Positions 52,401 through 64,000 of a stretch of 64,000 nucleotides of DNA are shown in pieces; positions within the stretch are counted from its first letter, which is position 1; the number at the start of each line of letters is the position of its first letter. Source of the stretch: Hippophae tibetana (taxonomy: Eukaryota; Streptophyta; Magnoliopsida; Rosales; Elaeagnaceae); contig CM072812.1 in the NCBI GenBank assembly GCA_037013495.1, positions 59,800,938 to 59,864,937 on the forward strand, given 5' to 3'. A model generated the notes under the pieces. It was not told where the DNA came from, did not search any database, and worked only from the letters and a program-made list of their open reading frames with translations. The position numbers and the translations under genes are program-made.

Positions 52401-54977
52401 CGATGTCTTAAATTTTGGTCTCACATATTACGTTTTTGTTCGGTTCATGTTCTATAGGGTTCTAATTAACTCATCTTAGCTACTTTCTTCGCAATTCAAT
52501 CGTTAATATTTCTTTGAGTTCCTAGGTTGTTCACCTAAAGGTTACACGTAATTTAGAATGAGAGCCTTGGTTGAAGAAAATAGGTTACATGTCTTCATCT
52601 ATTCATTTTGTAATTTTCGATTTAAAACAGTTATTATTTAATTGTTTTCTGCATTCTTGAGTGACAAATCACAATAAAAAGAATGAAATTTAAACCTTCA
52701 TGTCTTGCGTTTTCTATCAATTTTGGTGTCGTTGTTATAATCTTTGGATTTCCTTTTATATTTTTGTTTAAATTCTTCGTATCTTTTTTTTGTTCCTTTT
52801 TTTGCGTGTTAATCTATCTTTGTTTTTCAAAAAAGAAGATTGTTATAGCATGTCCAAGTTTATAAAAAAAAGAAGTCATTAATTGGGGTTGCAACTTTAA
52901 AGTATTAAAAATTTTAAATCCTGTATCGACGAGACTATTATATTAAATCAAATGGAGGCCGTTTCTATTTCTAAAAATGCAAGAAAGCATTTGTTCTGTT
53001 CTCAACGTTTTGGACCCCAAATTCCATTGTTTACACAACTTACCGATGTCTTATATTTTGGTCTCACCAAATTACGTTTTTGTTCGGTTCATGTTCTATA
53101 GGGTTCTAATTAACTCATCTTAGCCACTTTCTTCGCAATTCAATCGTTAATATTTCTTTTATTTCCTAGGTTGTTCACCTAAAGGTTACACATAATTTAG
53201 AATGAGAGCCTTGGTAGCAGAAAATAGGTTACATGTCTTCATCTATTCATTTTGTAATTTTAGATTTAAAACAGTTATTATTTAATTGTTTTCTGCATTC
53301 TTGAGTGTCAAATCACAATAAAAAGAATGAAATTTAAACCTTCATGTCTTGCGTTTTCTATCAATTTTGGTGTCGTTGTTATAATCTTTTGGTTTCCTTT
53401 TATATTTTTCTTTAAATTCTTCGTATCTTTTTATTGTTCCTTTTTTTGGCATGTTAATCTATATTTGTTTTTCAAAAAAAGAAGAGTGTTGTAGCATGTC
53501 AAAGTTTATAAAAAAAAGAAGTCATTAATTGGGGTTGCAATTTAAAGTATTAAAATTTTTAAATCCTATATCGACGAGACTATTAGAATAAATCAAATGG
53601 AGGCCGTTTCTATTTCTAAAAATGCAAGAATGCATTAGTTCTGTTCTCAACGTTTTGGACCCCAAATTCCATTGTTTACACAACTTACCGATGTCTTAAA
53701 TTTTGGTCTCACCATATTACGTTTTTGTTCGGTTCATATTCTATAGGGTTCTTATTAACTCATCTTAGCCACTTTCTTCGCAATTCAATCGTTATTATTT
53801 CTTTGAGTTCCTAGGTTGTTCACCTAAAGGTTACACGTAATTTAGAATGAGAGCCTTGGTTGAAGAAAATAGGTTACATGTCTTCATCTATTCATTTTGT
53901 AATTTTCGATTTAAAACAGTTATTATTTAATTGTTTTCTGCATTCTTGAGTGACAAATCACAATAAAAAGAATGAAATTTAAACCTTCATGTCTTGCGTT
54001 TTCTATCAATTTTGGTGTCGTTGTTATAATCTTTGGATTTCCTTTTATATTTTTGTTTAAATTCTTCGTATCTTTTTTTTGTTCCTTTTTTTGCGTGTTA
54101 ATCTATCTTTGTTTTTCAAAAAAGAAGATTGTTATAGCATGTCCAAGTTTATAAAAAAAAGAAGTCATTAATTGGGGTTGCAACTTTAAAGTATTAAAAA
54201 TTTTAAATTCTGTATCGACGAGACTATTATAATAAATCAAATGGAGGCCGTTTCTATTTCTAAAAATGCAAGAAAGCATTTGTTCTGTTCTCAACGTTTT
54301 GGACCCCAAATTCCATTGTTTACACAACTTACCGATGTCTTATATTTTGGTCTCACCAAATTACGTTTTTGTTCGGTTCATGTTCTATAGGGTTCTAATT
54401 AACTCATCTTAGCCACTTTCTTCGCAATTCAATCGTTAATATTTCTTTTATTTCCTAGGTTGTTCACCTAAAGGTTACACATAATTTAGAATGAGAGCCT
54501 TGGTAGCAAAAAATAGGTTACATGTCTTCATCTATTCATTTTGTAATTTTAGATTTAAAACAGTTATTATTTAATTGTTTTCTGCATTCTTGAGTGTCAA
54601 ATCACAATAAAAAGAATGAAATTTAAACCTTCATGTCTTTCGTTTTCTATCAATTTTGGTGTCGTTGTTATAATCTTTTGGTTTCCTTTTATATTTTTCT
54701 TTAAATTCTTCGTATCTTTTTATTGTTCCTTTTTTTTGCATGTTAATCTATATTTGTTTTTCAAAAAAAGAAGAGTGTTGTAGCATGTCAAAGTTTATAA
54801 AAAAAAGAAGTCATTAATTGGGGTTGCAATTTAAAGTATTAAAATTTTTAAATCCTATATCGACGACACTATTAGAATAAATCAAATGGAGGCCGTTTCT
54901 ATTTCTAAAAATGCAAGAATGCATTAGTTCTGTTCTCAACGTTTTGGACCCCAAATTCCATTGTTTACACAACTTAC
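52401..54977. repeat. Dimeric HOR (D'-E), 2 copies of about 1288 bp
   Basis: Starts 52401 and 53044 repeat at 53689 and 54333. Shared private changes support a recent duplication: TTTTTGTTTAAA (near 52762 and 54051), CTTATATTTTGG (near 53051 and 54340), TTTTATTTCC (near 53156 and 54447), GGTAGCA (near 53214 and 54503), and GCAATTTAAAG followed by CCTATATCG (near 53537 and 54826). Confidence 0.88.
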
Positions 54978-57556
54978 CGATGTCTTAAATTTTGGTCTCA
55001 CCATATTACGTTTTTGTTCGGTTCATGTTCTATAGGGTTCTTATTAACTCATCTTAGCCACTTTCTTCGCAATTCAATCGTTATTATTTCTTTGAGTTCC
55101 TAGGTTGTTCACCTAAAGGTTACACGTAATTTAGAATGAGAGCCTTGGTTGAAGAAAATAGGTTACATGTCTTCATCTATTCATTTTGTAATTTTCGATT
55201 TAAAACAGTTATTATTTAATTGTTTTCTGCATTCTTGAGTGACAAATCACAATAAAAAGAATGAAATTTAAACCTTCATGTCTTGCGTTTTCTATCAATT
55301 TTGGTGTCGTTGTTATAATCTTTGGATTTCCTTTTATATTTTTCTTTAAATTCTTCGTATCTTTTTTTTGTTCCTTTTTTTGCGTGTTAATCTATCTTTT
55401 TTTTTCAAAAAAGAAGATTGTTATAGCATGTCCAAGTTTATAAAAAAAAGAAGTCATTAATTGGGGTTGCAACTTTAAAGTATTAAAAATTTTAAATCCT
55501 GTATCGACGAGACTATTATAATAAATCAAATGGAGGTCGTTTCTATTTCTAAAAATACAAGAATGCATTAGTTATGTTCTCAACGTTTTGGACCCCAAAT
55601 TCCATTCTTTACACAACTTACCGATGTCTTCAATTTTGGTCTCACCATATTACGTTTTTGTTCGGTTCATGTTTTATAGGGTTCTTATTAACTCATCTTA
55701 GCCACTTTCTTCGCAATTCAATCGTTATTATTTCTTTGAGTTCCTAGGTTGTTCACCTAAAGGTTACACGTAATTTAGAATGAGAGCCTTGGTTGAAGAA
55801 AATAGGTTACATGTCTTCATCTATTCATTTTGTAATTTTCGATTTAAAACAGTTATTATTTAATTGTTTTCTGCATTCTTGAGTGACAAATCACAATAAA
55901 AAGAATGAAATTTAAACCTTCATGTCTTGCGTTTTCTATCAATTTTGGTGTCGTTGTTATAATCCTTGGATTTCCTTTTATATTTTTCTTTAAATTCTTC
56001 GTATCTTTTTTTTGTTCCTTTTTTTGCGTGTTAATCTATCTTTGTTTTTCAAAAAAGAAGATTGTTATAGCATGTCCAATTTTATAAAAAAAAGAAGTCA
56101 TTAATTGGGGTTGCAACTTTAAAGTATTAAAAATTTTAAATCCTGTATCGACGAGACTATTATAATAAATCAAATGGAGGCCGTTTCTATTTCTAAAAAT
56201 ACAAGAATGCATTAGTTCTGTTCTCAACGTTTTGGACCCCAAATTCCATTCTTTACACAACTTACCGATGTCTTAAATTTTTGTCCCACCATATTACGTT
56301 TTTGTTCGTTCATGTTCTATAGGGTTCTTATTAACTCATCTTAACCACTTTCTTCGCAATTCAATCGTTATTATTTCTTTGAGTTCCTAGGTTGTTCACC
56401 TAAAGGTTACACGTAATTTAGAATGAGAGCCTTGGTTGAAGAAAATAGGTTACATGCCTTCATCTATTCATTTTGTAATTTTCGATTTAAAACAGTTATT
56501 ATTTTATTGTTTTCTGCATTCTTGAGTGACAAATCACAATAAAAATAATGAAATTTAAACCTTCATGTCTTGCGTTTTCTATCAATTTTGGTGTCGTTGT
56601 TATAATCTTTTGATTTCCTTTTATATTTTTCTTTAAATTCTTCGTATCTTTTTTTTGTTCCTTTTTTTTGCATGTTAATCTATCTTTGTTTTTCAAAAAA
56701 AGAAGAGTGTTGTAGCATGTCCAAGTTTATAAAAAAAAGAAGTCATTAATTGGGGTTGCAACTTTAAAGTATTAAAAATTTTAAATCCTGTATCGACGAG
56801 ACTATTATAATAAATCAAATGGAGGCCGTTTCTATTTCTAAAAATACAAGAATGCATTAGTTCTGTTCTCAACGTTTTGGACCCCAAATTCCATTCTTTA
56901 CAAAACTTACCGATGTCTTAAATTTTGGTCACACCATATTACGTTTTTGTTCGGTCCATGTTCTATAGGGTTCTAATTAACTAATCTTAGCCACTTTCTT
57001 CGCAATTCAATCGTTAATATTTCTTTGATTTCCTAGGTTGTTCACCTCAAGGTTACACATAATTTAGAATGAGAGCCTTGGTTGCAGAAAATAGGTTACA
57101 TGTCTTCATCTATTCATTTTGTAATTTTAGATTTAAAACAGTTATTATTTAATTGTTTTCTGCATTCTTGAGTGACAAATCACAATAAAAAGAATGAAAT
57201 TTAAACCTTCATGTCTTGCGTTTTCAATCAATTTTGGTGTCGTTGTTATAATCTTTGGATTTCCTTTTATATTTTTCTTTACATTCTTCGTATCTTTTTT
57301 TTGTTCCTTTTTTTTGCATGTTAATCTATCTTTGTTTTTCAAAAAAAGAAGATTGTTGTAGCATGTCCAAGTTTATAAAAAATAGAAGTCATTAATTGGG
57401 GTTGCAACTTAAAAGTATTAAAAATTTTAAATCCTGTATCAACGAGACTATTATAATAAATCAAATGGAGGCCGTTTCTATTTCTAAAAATGCAAGAAAG
57501 CATTAGTTCTGTTCTCAACGTTTTGGACCCCAAATTCCATTGTTTACAAAACTTAC
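54978..57556. repeat. Diverged D'/B-like monomers
   Basis: Units start at 54978, 55622, 56266 and 56911. They carry many apparently private changes: AGTTATGTTC near 55571, TTTGTCCCACC near 56280, GTTCGTTCATG near 56304, CTTAACCAC near 56340, CATGCCTTC near 56454, CACCTCAAGG near 57045, TTCAATCAA near 57224, TTTACATTC near 57279 and TATCAACGAG near 57437. CCATTCTTTAC marks the 3' ends at 55611, 56247 and 56891. Confidence 0.78.
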
Positions 57557-60141
57557 CGATGTCTTAAATTTTGGTCACACCATATTACGTTTTTGTTCGG
57601 TTCATGTTCTATAGGGTTCTAATTAACTCATCTTAGCTACTTTCTTCGCAATTCAATCGTTAATATTTCTTTGATTTCCTAGGTTGTTCACCTAATGGTT
57701 ACACATAATTTAGAATGAGAGCCTTGGTTGCAGAAAATAGGTTACATGTCTTCATCTATTCATTTTGTAATTTTAGATTTAAAACAGTTATTATTTAATT
57801 GTTTTCTCCATTCTTGAGTGACAAATCACAATAAAAAGAATGAAATTTAAACCTTCATGTCTTGCGTTTTCTATCAATTTTGGTGTCGTTGTTATAATCT
57901 TTTGATTTCCTTTTATATTTTTCTTTAAATTCTTCGTATCTTTTTTTTGTTCTTTTTTTTTGCATGTTAATCTATATTTGTTTTTCAAAAAAAGAAGAGT
58001 GTTGTAGCATGTCAAAGTTTATAAAAAAAAGAAGTCATTAATTGGGGTTGCAACTTTAAAGTATTAAAAATTTTAAATCCTGTATCGACGAGACTATTAT
58101 AATAAATCAAATGGAGGCCGTTTCTATTTCTAAAAATACAAGAATGCATTAGTTCTGTTCTCAACGTTTTGGACCCCAAATTCCATTGTTTACACAACTT
58201 ACCGATGTCTTAAATTTTGGTCTCACCATATTACGTTTTTGTTCGGTTCATGTTCTATAGGGTTCTTATTAACTCATCTTAGCCACTTTCTTCGCAATTC
58301 AATCGTTATTATTTCTTTGAGTTCCTAGGTTGTTCACCTAAAGGTTACACGTAATTTAGAATGAGAGCCTTGGTTGAAGAAAATAGGTTACATGTCTTCA
58401 TCTATTCATTTTGTAATTTTCGATTTAAAACAGTTATTATTTAATTGTTTTCTGCATTCTTGAGTGACAAATCACAATAAAAATAATGAAATTTAAACCT
58501 TCATGTCTTGGGTTTTCTATCAATTTTGGTGTCGTTGTTATAATCTTTGGATTTCCTTTTATATTTTTCTTTAAATTCTTCGTATCTTTTTTTTGTTCCT
58601 TTTTTTTGCATGTTAATCTATCTTTGTTTTTTTAAAAAAGAAGAGTGTTGTAGCATGTCCACGTTTATAAAAAAAAGAAGTCATTAATTGGGGTTGCAAC
58701 TTTAAAGTATTAAAAATTTTAAATCCTGTATCGACGAGACTATTATAATAAATCAAATGGAGGCCGTTTCTATTTCTAAAAATGCAAGAATGCATTAGTT
58801 CTGTTCTCAACGTTTTGGACCCCAAATTCCATTGTTTACACAACTTACCGATGTCTTAAATTTTGGTCTCATATATTACGTTTTTGTTCGGTTCATGTTC
58901 TATAGGGTTCTAATTAACTCATCTTAGCTACTTTCTTTGCAATTCAATCGTTAATATTTCTTTGATTTCCTAGGTTGTTCACCTAAAGGTTACACATAAT
59001 TTAGAATGAGAGCCTTGGTTGCAGAAAATAGGTTACATGTCTTCACCTATTCATTTTGTAATTTTAGATTTAAAACAGTTATTATTTAATTGTTTTCTGC
59101 ATTCTTGAGTGTCAAATCACAATAAAAAGAATGAAATTTAAACCTTCATGTCTTGCGGTTTCTATCAATTTTGGTGTCGTTGTTATAATCTTTTGATTTC
59201 CTTTTATATTTTTCTTTAAATTCTTCGTATCTTTTTTTTGTTCTTTTTTTTTTTGCATGTTAATCTATATTTGTTTTTCAAAAAAAGAAGAGTGTTGTAG
59301 CATGTCAAAGTTTATAAAAAAAAGAAGTCATTAATTGGGGTTGCAACTTTAAAGTATTAAAAATTTTAAATCCTGTATCGACGAGACTATTATAATAAAT
59401 CAAATGGAGGCCGTTTCTATTTCTAAAAATACAAGAATGCATTAGTTCTGTTCTCAACGTTTTGGACCCCAAATTCCATTGTTTACACAACTTACCGATG
59501 TCTTAAATTTTGGTCTCACCATATTACGTTTTTGTTCGGTTCATGTTCTATAGGGTTCTAATTAACTCATCTTAGCCACTTTCTTCGCAATTCAATCGTT
59601 ATTATTTCTTTGATTTCCTAGGTTGTTCACCTAAAGGTTACACATAATTTAGAATGAGAGACTTGGTTGCAGAAAATAGGTTACATGTCTTCATCTATTC
59701 ATTTTGTAATTTTAGATTTAAAACAGTTATTATTTAATTGTTTTCTGCATTCTTGAGTGACAAATCACAATAAAAAGAATGAAATTTAAACCTTCATGTC
59801 TTACGTTTTCTATCAATTTTGGTGTCGTTGTTATAATCTTTGGATTTCCTTTTATATTTTTCTTTAAATTCTTCGTATCTTTTTTTTGTTCCTTTTTTTT
59901 GCATGTTAATCTATCTTTGTTTTTCAAAAAAAGAAGAGTGTTGTAGCATGTCCAAGTTTATAAAAAAAAGAAGTCATTAATTGGGGTTGCAACTTTAAAG
60001 TATTAAAAATTTTAAATCCTGTATCGACGAGACTATTATAATAAATCAAATGGAGGCCGTTTCTATTTCTAAAAATGCAAGAATGCATTAGTTCTGTTCT
60101 CAACGTTTTGGACCCCAAATTCCATTGTTTACACAACTTAC
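57557..60141. repeat. Dimeric HOR (C'-B), 2 copies of about 1293 bp
   Basis: C' units start at 57557 and 58849, B units at 58203 and 59496. The alternation matches that of 47881-51753 in opposite order, so the two blocks may share origin. Private changes include CTTGGGTTTT near 58507, TTTTTTTAAAAAAG near 58627 and CTCATATATTACG near 58868. Confidence 0.78.
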
Positions 60142-62083
60142 CGATGTCTTAAATTTTGGTCTCACATATTACGTTTTTGTTCGGTTCATGTTCTATAGGG
60201 TTCTAATTAACTCATCTTAGCTACTTTCTTCGCAATTCAATCGTTAATATTTCTTTGAGTTCCTAGGTTGTTGACCTAAAGGTTACACGTAATTTAGAAT
60301 GAGAGCCTTGGTTGAAGAAAATAGGTTACATGTCTTCATCTATTCATTTTGTAATTTTCGATTTAAAACAGTTATTATTTAATTGTTTTCTGCATTCTTG
60401 AGTGACAAATCACAATAAAAAGAATGAAATTTAAACCTTCATGTCTTGCGTTTTCTATCAATTTTGGTGTCGTTGTTATAATCTTTTGATTTCCTTTTAT
60501 ATTTTTCTTTAAATTCTTCGTATCTTTTTTTTGTTCTTTTTTTTTTGCATGTTAAAGTATATTTGTTTTTCAAAAAAAGAAGAGTGTTGTAGCATGTCAA
60601 AGTTTATAAAAAAAAGAAGTCATTAATTGGGGTTGCAACTTTAAAGTATTAAAAATTTTAAATCTTGTATCGACGAGACTATTATAATAAATCAAATGGA
60701 GGCCGTTTCTATTTCTAAAAATACAAGAATGCATTAGTTCTGTTCTCAACGTTTTGGACCCCAAATTCCATTGTTTACACAACTTACCGATGTCTTCAAT
60801 TTTGGTCTCACCATATTACGTTTTTGTTCGGTTCATGTTTTATAGGGTTCTTATTAACTCATCTTAGCCACTTTCTTCGCAATTCAATCGTTATTATTTC
60901 TTTGAGTTCCTAGGTTGTTCACCTAAAGGTTACACGTAATTTAGAATGAGAGCCTTGGTTGAAGAAAATAGGTTACATGTCTTCATCTATTCATTTTGTA
61001 ATTTTCGATTTAAAACAGTTATTATTTAATTGTTTTCTGCATTCTTGAGTGACAAATCACAATAAAAAGAATGAAATTTAAACCTTCATGTCTTGCGTTT
61101 TCTATCAATTTTGGTGTCGTTGTTATAATCTTTTGATTTCCTTTTATATTTTTCTTTAAATTCTTCGTATCTTTTTTTTGTTCTTTTTTTTTTTTGCATG
61201 TTAATCTATATTTGTTTTTCAAAAAAAGAAGAGTGTTGTAGCATGTCAAAGTTTATAAAAAAAAGAAGTCATTAATTGGGGTTGCAACTTTAAAGTATTA
61301 AAAATTTTAAATCTTGTATCGACGAGACTATTATAATAAATCAAATGGAGGCGGTTTCTATTTCTAAAAATACAAGAATGCATTAGTTCTGTTCTCAACG
61401 TTTTGGACCCCAAATTCCATTGTTTACACAACTTACCGATGTCTTAAATTTTGGTCTCACCATATTACGTTTTTGTTCGGTTCATGTTCTATAGGGTTCT
61501 TATTAACTCATCTTAGCCACTTTCTTCGCAATTCAATCGTTATTATTTCTTTGAGTTCCTAGGTTGTTCACCTAAAGGTTACACGTAATTTAGAATGAGA
61601 GCCTTGGTTGAAGAAAATAGGTTACATGTCTTCATCTATTCATTTTGTAATTTTCGATTTAAAACAGTTATTATTTAATTGTTTTCTGCATTCTTGAGTG
61701 ACAAATCACAATAAAAAGAATGAAATTTAAACCTTCATGTCTTGCGTTTTCTATCAATTTTGGTGTCGTTGTTATAATCTTTTGATTTCCTTTTATATTT
61801 TTCTTTAAATTCTTCGTATCTTTTTTTTGTTCTTTTTTTTTTGCATGTTAAAGTATATTTGTTTTTCAAAAAAAGAAGAGTGTTGTAGCATGTCAAAGTT
61901 TATAAAAAAAAGAAGTCATTAATTGGGGTTGCAACTTTAAAGTATTAAAAATTTTAAATCTTGTATCGACGAGACTATTATAATAAATCAAATGGAGGCC
62001 GTTTCTATTTCTAAAAATACAAGAATGCATTAGTTCTGTTCTCAACGTTTTGGACCCCAAATTCCATTGTTTACACAACTTAC
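60142..62083. repeat. Three consecutive C' monomers
   Basis: Starts 60142, 60788, 61437. The first and third share the rare GTTAAAGTATATTTG (near 60551 and 61847) at 1295-1296 bp, so this is a dimer plus half even though all members are C'. The middle unit has the longest T run seen (12, near 61187-61196) and CTTCAATTTTGG at its start. Confidence 0.78.
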
Positions 62084-64000
62084 CGATATCTTAAATTTTG
62101 GTCTCACCATATTACGTTTTTGTTCGGTTCATGTTCTATAGGGTTCTTATTAACTCATCTTAGCCACTTTCTTCGCAATTCAATCGTTATTATTTCTTTG
62201 AGTTCCTAGGTTGTTCACCTAAAGGTTACACGTAATTTAGAATGAGAGCCTTGGTTGAAGAAAATAGGTTACATGTCTTCATCTATTCATTTTGTAATTT
62301 TCGATTTAAAACAGTTATTATTTAATTGTTTTCTACATTATTGAGTGACAAATCACAATAAAAAGAATGAAATTTAAACCTTCATGTCTTGCGTTTTCTA
62401 TCAATTTTGGTGTCGTTGTTATAATCTTTGGATTTCCTTTTATATTTTTCTTTAAATTCTTCGTATCTTTTTTTTGTTCCTTTTTTTTGCATGTTAATAT
62501 ATCTTTGTTTTTCAAAAAAAGAAGAGTGTTGTAGAATGTCAAAGTTTATAAAAAAAAGAAGTCCATAATTGGGGTTGCAACTTTGAAGTATTAAAAATTT
62601 TAAATCCTGTATCGAAGGGACTATTATAATAAATTAAATAGAGGTCGTTTCGATTTCTAAAAATGCAACAAAGCATTAGTTCTGTTCCCAACGTTTTGGA
62701 CCCCAAATTCCATTGTTTACACAACTTACCGATGTGTTAAATTTTGGTCTCACCATATTACGTTTTTGTTCGGTTCATGTTCTATAGGGTTCTAATTAAC
62801 TCATCTTAGCCACTTTCTTCGCAATTCAATCGTTAATATTTCTTTGATTTCCTAGGTTGTTCACCTAAAGGTTACACATAATTTAGAATGAGAGACTTGG
62901 TTGCAGAAAATAGGTTACATGTCTTCATCTATTCATTTTGCAATTTTAGATTTAAAACAGTTATTATTTAATTGTTTTCTGCATTCTTGAGTGACAAATC
63001 ACAATAAAAAGAATGAAATTTAAACCTTCATGTCTTACGTTTTCTATCAATTTTGGTGTCGTTGTTATAATCTTTGGATTTCCTTTTATATTTTTCTTTA
63101 AATTCTTCGTATCTTTTTTTTGTTCCTTTTTTTTGCATGTTAATCTATCTTTGTTTTTCAAAAAAAGAAGATTGTTGTAGCATGTCCAAGTTTATAAAAA
63201 AGAAGAAGTCATTAATTGGGGTTGCAACTTTAAAGTATTAAAAATTTTAAATCCTGTATCGACGAGACTATTATAATAAATCAAATGGAGGCCGTTTCTA
63301 TTTCTAAAAATGCAAGAAAGCATTACTTCTGTTATCAACGTTTTGGACCCCAAATTCCATTGGTTACAAAACTTACCGATGTCTTAAATTTTGGTCTCAC
63401 CATATTACGTTTTTGTTCGGTTCATGTTCTATAGGGTTCTAATTAACTCATCTTAGCCACTTTCTTCGCAATTCAATCGTTAATATTTCTTTGATTTCCT
63501 AGGTTGTTCACCTAAAGGTTACACATAATTTAGAATGAGAGCCTTGGTTGCAGAAAATAGGTTACATGTCTGAATCTATTCATTTTGTAATTTTACATTT
63601 AAAACTGTTATTATTTAATTGTTTTCTGCATTCTTAAGTGACAAATCACAATAAAAAGAATGAAATTTAAACCTTCATGTCTTGCGTTTTCTATCGATTT
63701 TGGTGTCGTTGTTATAATCTTTGGATTTACTTTTATATTTTTCTTTAAATTCTTCGTATCTTTTTTTTGTTCCTTTTTTTTGCATGTTAGTCTATCTTTG
63801 TTTTTCAAAAAAAGAAGAATGTTGTAGCATGTCAAAGTTTATAAAAAAATGAAGTCATTAATTGGGGTTGCAACTTTAAAGTATTAAAAATTTTAAATCC
63901 TGTATCGACGAGACTATTATAATAAATCAAATGGAGGCCGTTTCTATTTCTAAAAATGCAAGAAAGCATTAGTTCTGTTCTCAACGTTTTGGACCCCAAA
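62084..64000. repeat. Right-edge monomers (A, B-like, partial), diverged
   Basis: Units start at 62084, 62730 and 63377, the last cut after 624 bp. The final partial unit has several private changes: GTCTGAATC near 63569, TTTTACATTT near 63593, CTTAAGTGAC near 63633, TATCGATTTT near 63693, TTTACTTTTA near 63725, GTTAGTCTA near 63786 and AAAAATGAAG near 63845. The array continues beyond the window. Confidence 0.8.

Larger units (their letters stand above)
1..64000. repeat. Satellite DNA array, about 646-bp monomer, roughly 99 tandem copies
   Basis: The landmark CGATGTCTTAAAT recurs at 141, 785, 1433, 2078, 2726, 3372, 4017, 4667 and so on to 63377, giving 98 complete intervals with a mean of 645.3 bp (646.2 bp without the one truncated unit). 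Every unit lies in the same direction and follows the last without a spacer. The array runs off both ends of the window, so its true size is unknown. The organisation is that of a eukaryotic satellite. Location (centromere, pericentromere, subtelomere, B chromosome) and species cannot be read from the sequence. No unit contains a tRNA, rRNA or recognisable protein domain, and no unit is interrupted by a mobile element. Confidence 0.98.

Noticed and set aside
1-64000. CRISPR array
   Set aside because: Repeats are about 646 bp and contiguous, with no short repeats separated by unique spacers.
1-64000. Tandem copies of a transposable element or of rDNA spacer
   Set aside because: No terminal repeats, target-site duplications, transposase or polymerase motifs, and no rRNA sequence, are visible. 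Origin of the monomer from an element cannot be excluded but has no support here.

Overview
The whole window is one uninterrupted head-to-tail satellite DNA array. I find no protein-coding gene, RNA gene, transposon or CRISPR array. The repeat unit is about 646 bp. Using the recurring landmark CGATGTCTTAAAT as an arbitrary phase point, I located 99 unit starts, from 141 to 63377. This gives 98 complete monomers plus two partial ones cut by the window edges (1-140 and 63377-64000). Lengths run from 643 to 651 bp, with a single 551-bp exception at 19538. All monomers have the same orientation and no unrelated sequence separates them. GC counted over monomer 2726-3371 is 187/646, about 29%. This is eukaryotic constitutive-repeat DNA of the kind found in centromeric, pericentromeric, subtelomeric or B-chromosome heterochromatin. 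Nothing in the window names the species or the chromosomal site.

The monomers fall into recognisable variant types whose diagnostic sites travel together. Adjacent monomers 2078-2725 and 2726-3371 differ at about 27 single bases plus one A-tract length, roughly 4%. Labels used here: A (GAAGGG, AGAGGTCG, CAACAAAG, GTTCCC near the 3' end); A' (the same end plus CTTGAGTTTT and AATAAGATTTTTGTAG); B (GACGAG, GGAGGCCG, GTTCTC, GAGTGTTGTAGC); B' (B with TTTTTGTGCATG); B'' (B with GACCACAAAT); C (CTATTGATT, CTTGCATTTT, GACTGTTG, GAGGCCATTT); C' (C-like with CTTGCGTTTT and GAGTGTTG); D/D' (TTTTTTTGCGTGTT, GATTGTTATAG); E (CTTTTGGTTTCC, TTTTTATTGTTCC, ATTAGAATAAATC).

Layout by monomer type: mixed units 1-2077; tetramer A-B-C-A' twice (2078-7256), the second copy flowing into a pentamer (A or A')-B-C-A'-B' in three copies (4667-14373); a trimer twice (15023-18894); a D monomer and a truncated A monomer (18895-20088); B-C-A'-B' and an A'-B' dimer array (20089-25264); D-B''-D'-A (25265-27845); octamer A'-B-C-A'-A'-B'-B''-E twice and nearly identical (27846-38196); two transition units (38197-39486); A-B dimer twice (39487-42077); mixed D'/E/C' units (42078-47880); B-C' dimer three times (47881-51753); D'-E dimer twice (52401-54977); then increasingly diverged units to the right edge.

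The main interest is the layered higher-order repeat (HOR) architecture. Periods of 2, 3, 4, 5 and 8 monomers sit side by side in 64 kb, overlaid by a probable duplication of about 8 kb and by recombinant monomers whose switch points can be narrowed to tens of bases. This is a sequence record of unequal exchange and gene conversion, not a gene system. The open frames seen on both strands are by-products of T-rich repeat DNA.
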